NCBI GenBank assembly: GCA_004557565.1
Contig: SFGS01000014.1
Location: forward strand, 1 to 46,317
Length of the DNA stretch: 46,317 bases
Source of the DNA: Bacteroidales bacterium
GTDB taxonomy: Bacteria > Bacteroidota > Bacteroidia > Bacteroidales > Muribaculaceae
Reading direction: 5' to 3'
Numbering within the stretch: the stretch's first letter is position 1; every line of letters begins with the position of its first letter. Shown here piece by piece: positions 42,720-46,317 of this stretch. Below the pieces are notes generated by a model. That model was not told the origin of the DNA and ran no database searches. It worked only from the letters and a program-made list of their open reading frames with translations. Position numbers and translations under genes: made by a program.

Positions 42720-42756
42720 GTGCCAAAAATGGGTGTGGGGCACACATTTTTGGCAC
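42720..42756. repeat. Perfect 12-bp inverted repeat GTGCCAAAAATG
   Basis: Arms 42720-42731 and 42745-42756 with a 13-nt loop. No T-run follows, so it does not look like a standard terminator, although it lies 50 bp beyond the nuclease gene stop on the minus strand. Confidence 0.75.
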
Positions 42757-42806
42757 TTAATGGTTGCGAGTGGATAGGCCGTTACGCCTTTCGCAAAAGA
42801 GGGGGC

Positions 42807-43580
42807 TTATTTGTAGATTTCGTTGAGCAGGTGGGCTAAGCGGAGGCCGCCTTTGAGCAACTGCTGTTCCACAGTAGTAGCGTATTTTGCAGCGTAGTCA
42901 TACGACACGCGGGTGCCTTCTGGGGTGTCGGCATAAATGCCGCGTGCAATGTTCACGCTCTCCTTTGCCCATGTGTCGAAGTCGCCAGCCACGATCTTGG
43001 ATTCCTCCTCAGCCGACGCACGGTCGATTTGGTATTGCCATTCGCTGTAACTCCACTTGTGCACAAACTCCACGATTTCGCTATCCCAGTAACTGTGAAG
43101 GTTGGTGTTGCGGTTGAAGCTGGTGATTTTCACTTGGTTGCCGCCACGGTCGCTTCTGTGACCCATGTGCAATGGCTGGTGCATGTCGCCCACAAGGTGA
43201 ATAATCATGCGCAGCGCAATGTTCTCGTCTTCATGGCTCAATTTGCCGTTTTTCAATTTAGCCACAATGTCCTTCAATGCCACCACCACATCGCCAGTGG
43301 TAGCCAACTGAGCGTTTTCGTAGGTTTCATCAGCGTCCACATTCTTATAGTGCCACGTTTTGGTGTAGCGATATTCCTGTGTGTTGCTCGCATTGTCGAG
43401 CCAGTTGGCGTAGTACACGAGTGAATGACCGTCGAGGGCTGCCACAATTTTCGACTTCGCATTGTCGGTAAGGTGGTTTTCGGCGATAAAAGCCGTCACA
43501 TCATGTCCTTTTTGTCCCCATGCAAAGGCTTGGGCGGTGCAGAAAAGTGCTGCAATTAAAAGTAAAAAGTTACGTTTCAT
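42807..43580 (-). CDS. Exported S1/P1-family zinc nuclease
   Basis: 257 aa. Signal peptide 1-20 (ending AQAFA), and the mature chain starts with W21-G-Q-K-G-H. In S1/P1 nucleases the mature N-terminal Trp and the following His bind zinc, so the cleavage site is fixed by function. Further zinc ligands are in HLVGDMHQPLHMGH and NLHSYWDSEIVE, plus an early D/H set (HDVTAFIAENH). These enzymes cut single-stranded DNA or RNA and 3'-nucleotides; a nutrient role in the periplasm is likely. It is divergent from the acyltransferase gene, and its promoter block is identical over 28 bp to that of the sulfatase-fold gene. Confidence 0.94.
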   Translation of the reverse strand: MKRNFLLLIAALFCTAQAFAWGQKGHDVTAFIAENHLTDNAKSKIVAALDGHSLVYYANWLDNASNTQEYRYTKTWHYKNVDADETYENAQLATTGDVVVALKDIVAKLKNGKLSHEDENIALRMIIHLVGDMHQPLHMGHRSDRGGNQVKITSFNRNTNLHSYWDSEIVEFVHKWSYSEWQYQIDRASAEEESKIVAGDFDTWAKESVNIARGIYADTPEGTRVSYDYAAKYATTVEQQLLKGGLRLAHLLNEIYK

Positions 43581-43602
43581 ATTTTTTATTGTGTATTGTT
43601 TT

Positions 43603-43637
43603 GGTCAAAGTTACTCCAAAAAATGCGTCTGGGCAAG
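43603..43637 (-). promoter_or_regulatory. Promoter of the S1/P1 nuclease gene (28-bp block shared with 41921-41948)
   Basis: Minus strand: near-consensus CTTG (complement of 43634-43637), 20 bp, TAACTTTG (complement of 43606-43613). Bases 43603-43630 are identical to 41921-41948. Confidence 0.65.
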
Positions 43638-43642
43638 CGAAA

Positions 43643-43674
43643 TTTGCGAAAGTGGTGCCGTTGGCGTAAATTTG
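43643..43674 (+). promoter_or_regulatory. Promoter of the acyltransferase gene
   Basis: TTTG (43643-43646), 20 bp, TAAATTTG (43667-43674). The ATG at 43694 follows 19 bp on. It is divergent from the nuclease promoter. Confidence 0.72.
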
Positions 43675-43693
43675 TGGTAGTAAATGAATCGCT

Positions 43694-44827
43694 ATGCGCA
43701 ACAATGTAATCTCCATTTGTAAAGGTATCGCCATCATATTGATGGTGCTTGGCCACACCGAAGGTCCCGGTTTTCTGATGCACATCGTGTATCTTTTCCA
43801 CATGCCCATCTTCTTCATCACCGCCGGCTATTTCTTCAGCCGCAAGTATTTGTCAGATTCATGGACATTCGTGGTGAAGCGCTTTAAGGGACTGTATGTG
43901 CCTATGGTGAAATGGGCGCTTTTCTTCCTCGTTATCCACAATCTGATGTTTAAAATCGGACTGCTGAGCGAGCAGTATGGCAACTGGGAGAATGGCGTGA
44001 CGCACCCCTACAACCTCCATGCCTTCCTTCAGCGCGCAGTGAGCATCGTCACCTCCATGTCGGGCTACGACGAGTTTTTGGCTGGTGCCTTCTGGTTTTT
44101 CCGTGCGCTGCTCATTTCGAGCATTCTGTTTATGGCACTGTATTATGCGCTCGACGGACGATGGAAACGCCTGCGCGGCAATGGCATCGTGGCGCTGATA
44201 TGCGCGGGCGCTTTGGGCTTTGCGCTGCTCAAAATCGGCAACGGACTGAAAGTGGTGAATGTGGTGCAAGGCGGTATACGCGAAACTTGGGGCGTGTTTT
44301 TCTTCGGCGTGGGCGTGCTCTATCGCTCCTACGAACACCACATCAAAGAACACTGGTCGCTGGCGTTGGTTTACCTGTGCATTCTGTGCATCGCCACACA
44401 ATTAGGGTGGCACGGCATGACGCTCTCGCCATGGGTGCAAGATGTAGCCACACTCCCCCTCACCGGCATCACGGGCTTCCTGATGGTGCACTATGTGGCA
44501 AAGTGGCTCGACAGGCACGACGGCATAGTGAAGCGCGCTTTGGTACACTGCGGCGAAATGACGCTTTATATATATGTGTTCCACATCATATCGTTTAAGG
44601 TGGTGAGTGCCATAAAAATTGCCTACTACGGACTGGACTGGGGGCAGATGGGCTGCCACATGGTGGTGCACGAAAACAGCAAAACCGACATTTTTTGGAT
44701 ATTCTACACCATTGCCGGCACTGCGCTTCCACTGCTGTGGATGTGGGCATACAAAAAGGTGATACCGCCCCTAAACACAAGATTAAAGATATATATTTCT
44801 AAATATATGTCAATAAATCAAAAATAG
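43694..44827 (+). CDS. Acyltransferase family 3 membrane protein (OafA-like)
   Basis: 377 aa with about ten membrane segments. The family signature is at the start: ISICKGIAIILMVLGHT, with the catalytic-type His in LGH, then HIVYLFHMPIFFITAGYFFSRKY. Acyltransferase_3 proteins move acetyl or other acyl groups onto O-antigen, peptidoglycan or other envelope sugars; the substrate is not known here. The C-terminal tail is short and basic with no SGNH domain. It is followed 85 bp later by nagA on the same strand, with a separate TAATTTTG (-7 box) at 44862-44869. Confidence 0.9.
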   Translation: MRNNVISICKGIAIILMVLGHTEGPGFLMHIVYLFHMPIFFITAGYFFSRKYLSDSWTFVVKRFKGLYVPMVKWALFFLVIHNLMFKIGLLSEQYGNWENGVTHPYNLHAFLQRAVSIVTSMSGYDEFLAGAFWFFRALLISSILFMALYYALDGRWKRLRGNGIVALICAGALGFALLKIGNGLKVVNVVQGGIRETWGVFFFGVGVLYRSYEHHIKEHWSLALVYLCILCIATQLGWHGMTLSPWVQDVATLPLTGITGFLMVHYVAKWLDRHDGIVKRALVHCGEMTLYIYVFHIISFKVVSAIKIAYYGLDWGQMGCHMVVHENSKTDIFWIFYTIAGTALPLLWMWAYKKVIPPLNTRLKIYISKYMSINQK

Positions 44828-44912
44828 TGTTTATAACTGAACAATCTTCGCATAAATGCACTAATTTTGTGGTGTTAATCAATTTTACTACTCAAAAGGA
44901 TATCACAAAATT

Positions 44913-46079
44913 ATGTTGACCCAAATATATAATGGTCACATCCTCACTCCAGAAGGATGGGTTAATGGCGGTTCGGTTTTCATGGACAATGGTCGAATTG
45001 TCGAGATTACCAACAACAGCAATATCGAGCCAAAAGCCGAACTCACTATCAATGCTAAGGGTATGCACGTAGTGCCAGGCGGTATTGAACTCCACTGCCA
45101 CGGTGGTGGCGGTCGCGACTATCAAGAAGGCACAATCGATGCTTTCCGCGAAGCCACACTTGCGCACATGAAGCACGGCACCACAGCCATGTTCCCAACC
45201 CTTTCATCATCTACCCTGAAAATGATTGAGGACGCTTGCGAAACTTGTGATACCCTGATGAGCGAACCAGGTAGCCCAATCATGGGTCTGCACCTTGAAG
45301 GCCCTTACTTCAACTTGAAGAAGGCTGGTGCACAGATGCCTGACATTATTCGCAACCCTAACCCAGAGGAATATCGCCATATCGTAGAAGACTACAAGTG
45401 CATGGCTCGCTGGGACGTGGCTCCCGAACTTCCAGGAGCTCTTGAAATGGGTCGCTACCTTGTGGAAAAGGGCGTGCTTGCCGCTATCGGCCACACCGCA
45501 GCTGGCTATCCTGAAGTGAAAGCAGCTTACGAGGTTGGCTACAGCCACGCTACCCACTTCTACAACGCAATGACCAACGTGCACAACGAGCGTGAATTTA
45601 AGCACGCCGGCACAGTGGAAAGCGTATATTTGATGGATAATATGACTGTGGAATGTATTGCCGACGGCATTCACGTTCCTGGCCCTATCCTCCAAATGGT
45701 TTACCGCAATAAGGGCGTAGGCCGCATGGCATTGATTACCGATGCGCTTGCCGTATCATGCAGCGACAGCACCAAGGCATTCGACCCACGCGTGATTATT
45801 GAAGACGGTGTGTGCAAGTTGAGCGACCGCTCAGCATTGGCTGGCAGTATTGCCACCATGGATCGCTTGATCCGCACAGCGGTGAATAACGCCAACATTC
45901 CGCTGATGGACGCTTGCCGCATGGTGAGCGAAACACCAGCCCGCATTATGAACATCTACGACCGTAAGGGCTCGCTCCGTAAGGGTAAAGATGCTGATAT
46001 GCTTATTCTCGATGCCGAACTCAACCTCCGCGCAGTGTTCGCGATGGGCGAGTTGGTAGAAGGCACTAATAAATTGTAA
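44913..46079 (+). CDS. nagA: N-acetylglucosamine-6-phosphate deacetylase
   Basis: 388 aa, amidohydrolase superfamily. It removes acetate from GlcNAc-6-P to give GlcN-6-P for peptidoglycan and amino-sugar recycling. Motifs: GGIELHCHGG (H61, H63), LHLEGPYFN (E129, metal ligand), IGHTAAG, SHATHFYNAMTN and LITDALAVS with the catalytic Asp. The C-terminal GSLRKGKDADMLILD is standard for the family. nagB is not in the window. TAATTTTG at 44862-44869 is a likely -7 box without a clear -33. A terminator follows. Confidence 0.95.
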   Translation: MLTQIYNGHILTPEGWVNGGSVFMDNGRIVEITNNSNIEPKAELTINAKGMHVVPGGIELHCHGGGGRDYQEGTIDAFREATLAHMKHGTTAMFPTLSSSTLKMIEDACETCDTLMSEPGSPIMGLHLEGPYFNLKKAGAQMPDIIRNPNPEEYRHIVEDYKCMARWDVAPELPGALEMGRYLVEKGVLAAIGHTAAGYPEVKAAYEVGYSHATHFYNAMTNVHNEREFKHAGTVESVYLMDNMTVECIADGIHVPGPILQMVYRNKGVGRMALITDALAVSCSDSTKAFDPRVIIEDGVCKLSDRSALAGSIATMDRLIRTAVNNANIPLMDACRMVSETPARIMNIYDRKGSLRKGKDADMLILDAELNLRAVFAMGELVEGTNKL

Positions 46080-46110
46080 ACGCTAACTAATTATCTAAAA
46101 TATCAACTTT

Positions 46111-46149
46111 GCGGTGACGCGCCTGTGACAGGTCCGTCACCGTTTTTTA
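46111..46149 (+). terminator. Terminator of nagA
   Basis: Stem CGGTGACG (46112-46119) / CGTCACCG (46135-46142) with an inner CCTGT-GACAGG hairpin, followed by T6. Confidence 0.85.
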
Positions 46150-46169
46150 TCCCCCACCCTACCAGCCAG

Positions 46170-46317
46170 CACCACCGCCGGTCAGTGGATAAATGCTGGG
46201 GGACTGAAACAAAAACAGAAAAAACAGCCTTTTAGCGATGCCAGTGCTTCGCACCTGTCGTTAGTGCTGCGGCACGTCTGATTTCAAGCAGAGGCTTGAA
46301 TCAGCCACACCACACCC
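46170..46317. repeat. Composite nested-palindrome repeat, locus E (cut by window end)
   Basis: Terminal segment CAGTGGATAAATGCTGGGGG (46183-46202), the AAACAAAAACAG spacer, then the left half of P-I (CCTTTTAGCGATGCCAGTGC..., from 46229) with its GTGCTTCGCAC hairpin and the TTTCAAGCAGAGGCTTGAA centre. The right arm is outside the window. Orientation as in locus B. Confidence 0.82.

Overview
The window looks like chromosomal DNA of a gut-type Bacteroidales (Muribaculaceae- or Prevotellaceae-like). Evidence: promoters of the Bacteroidetes type (TTTG, 19-20 bp, TAnnTTTG) precede many genes, ribosome binding sites are weak, and families largely confined to this group are present (DUF4270 lipoprotein, DUF3843, DUF2027/Smr protein, PnuT thiamine transporter under a THI element, dockerin-bearing subtilases). 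I see no transposase, prophage or CRISPR array. The genus cannot be fixed from the sequence alone.

Layout. 1-440: truncated copy of a composite palindromic repeat. 420-3447: TPP riboswitch, TonB-dependent receptor and PnuT, a thiamine uptake operon. 3532-5134: AAA+ ATPase with a DUF234-like C-terminus, AT-richer than its neighbours, with operator-like repeats upstream. 5277-9623: trpS and an exported M16 zinc protease. 9743-14318: EFR1-type flavodoxin/ferredoxin, Smr-domain protein and a secreted GH2 glycosidase, all on the minus strand. 14455-15423: exported protein with DnaJ-like zinc fingers. 15482-27641: three large secreted proteases on the minus strand (two S8 subtilases with C-terminal dockerins, one M6 metalloprotease). 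All three carry the same unrecognised ~230-residue module, in 1, 5 and 1 copies. 27913-31160: Gfo/Idh/MocA oxidoreductase, BspA-like leucine-rich repeat protein and DUF3843 protein. 31262-31905: a nearly complete composite repeat beside a tRNA-Thr. 32075-34317: DUF4270 lipoprotein and a truncated starch-synthase-like protein. 34677-35096: small exported protein with a cysteine every seventh residue. 35357-39910: asnS, rluB (with a Gly/Tyr/Arg/Gln repeat extension), purB and tRNA-Val. 39960-42756: two more composite repeats around a membrane sulfatase-fold enzyme. 42807-46079: S1/P1 nuclease, acyltransferase and nagA. A further repeat copy runs off the end.

Two things stand out. The first is the protease cluster 15482-27641, whose three enzymes from two unrelated catalytic families share one tandemly amplified accessory module; they may act together on an extracellular substrate. 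The second is a family of nested-palindrome intergenic elements (five loci plus one isolated hairpin). The hairpin stems differ in sequence between copies but stay complementary, as expected for an element maintained by its folded form. The rest is mainly housekeeping and envelope metabolism typical of the group.
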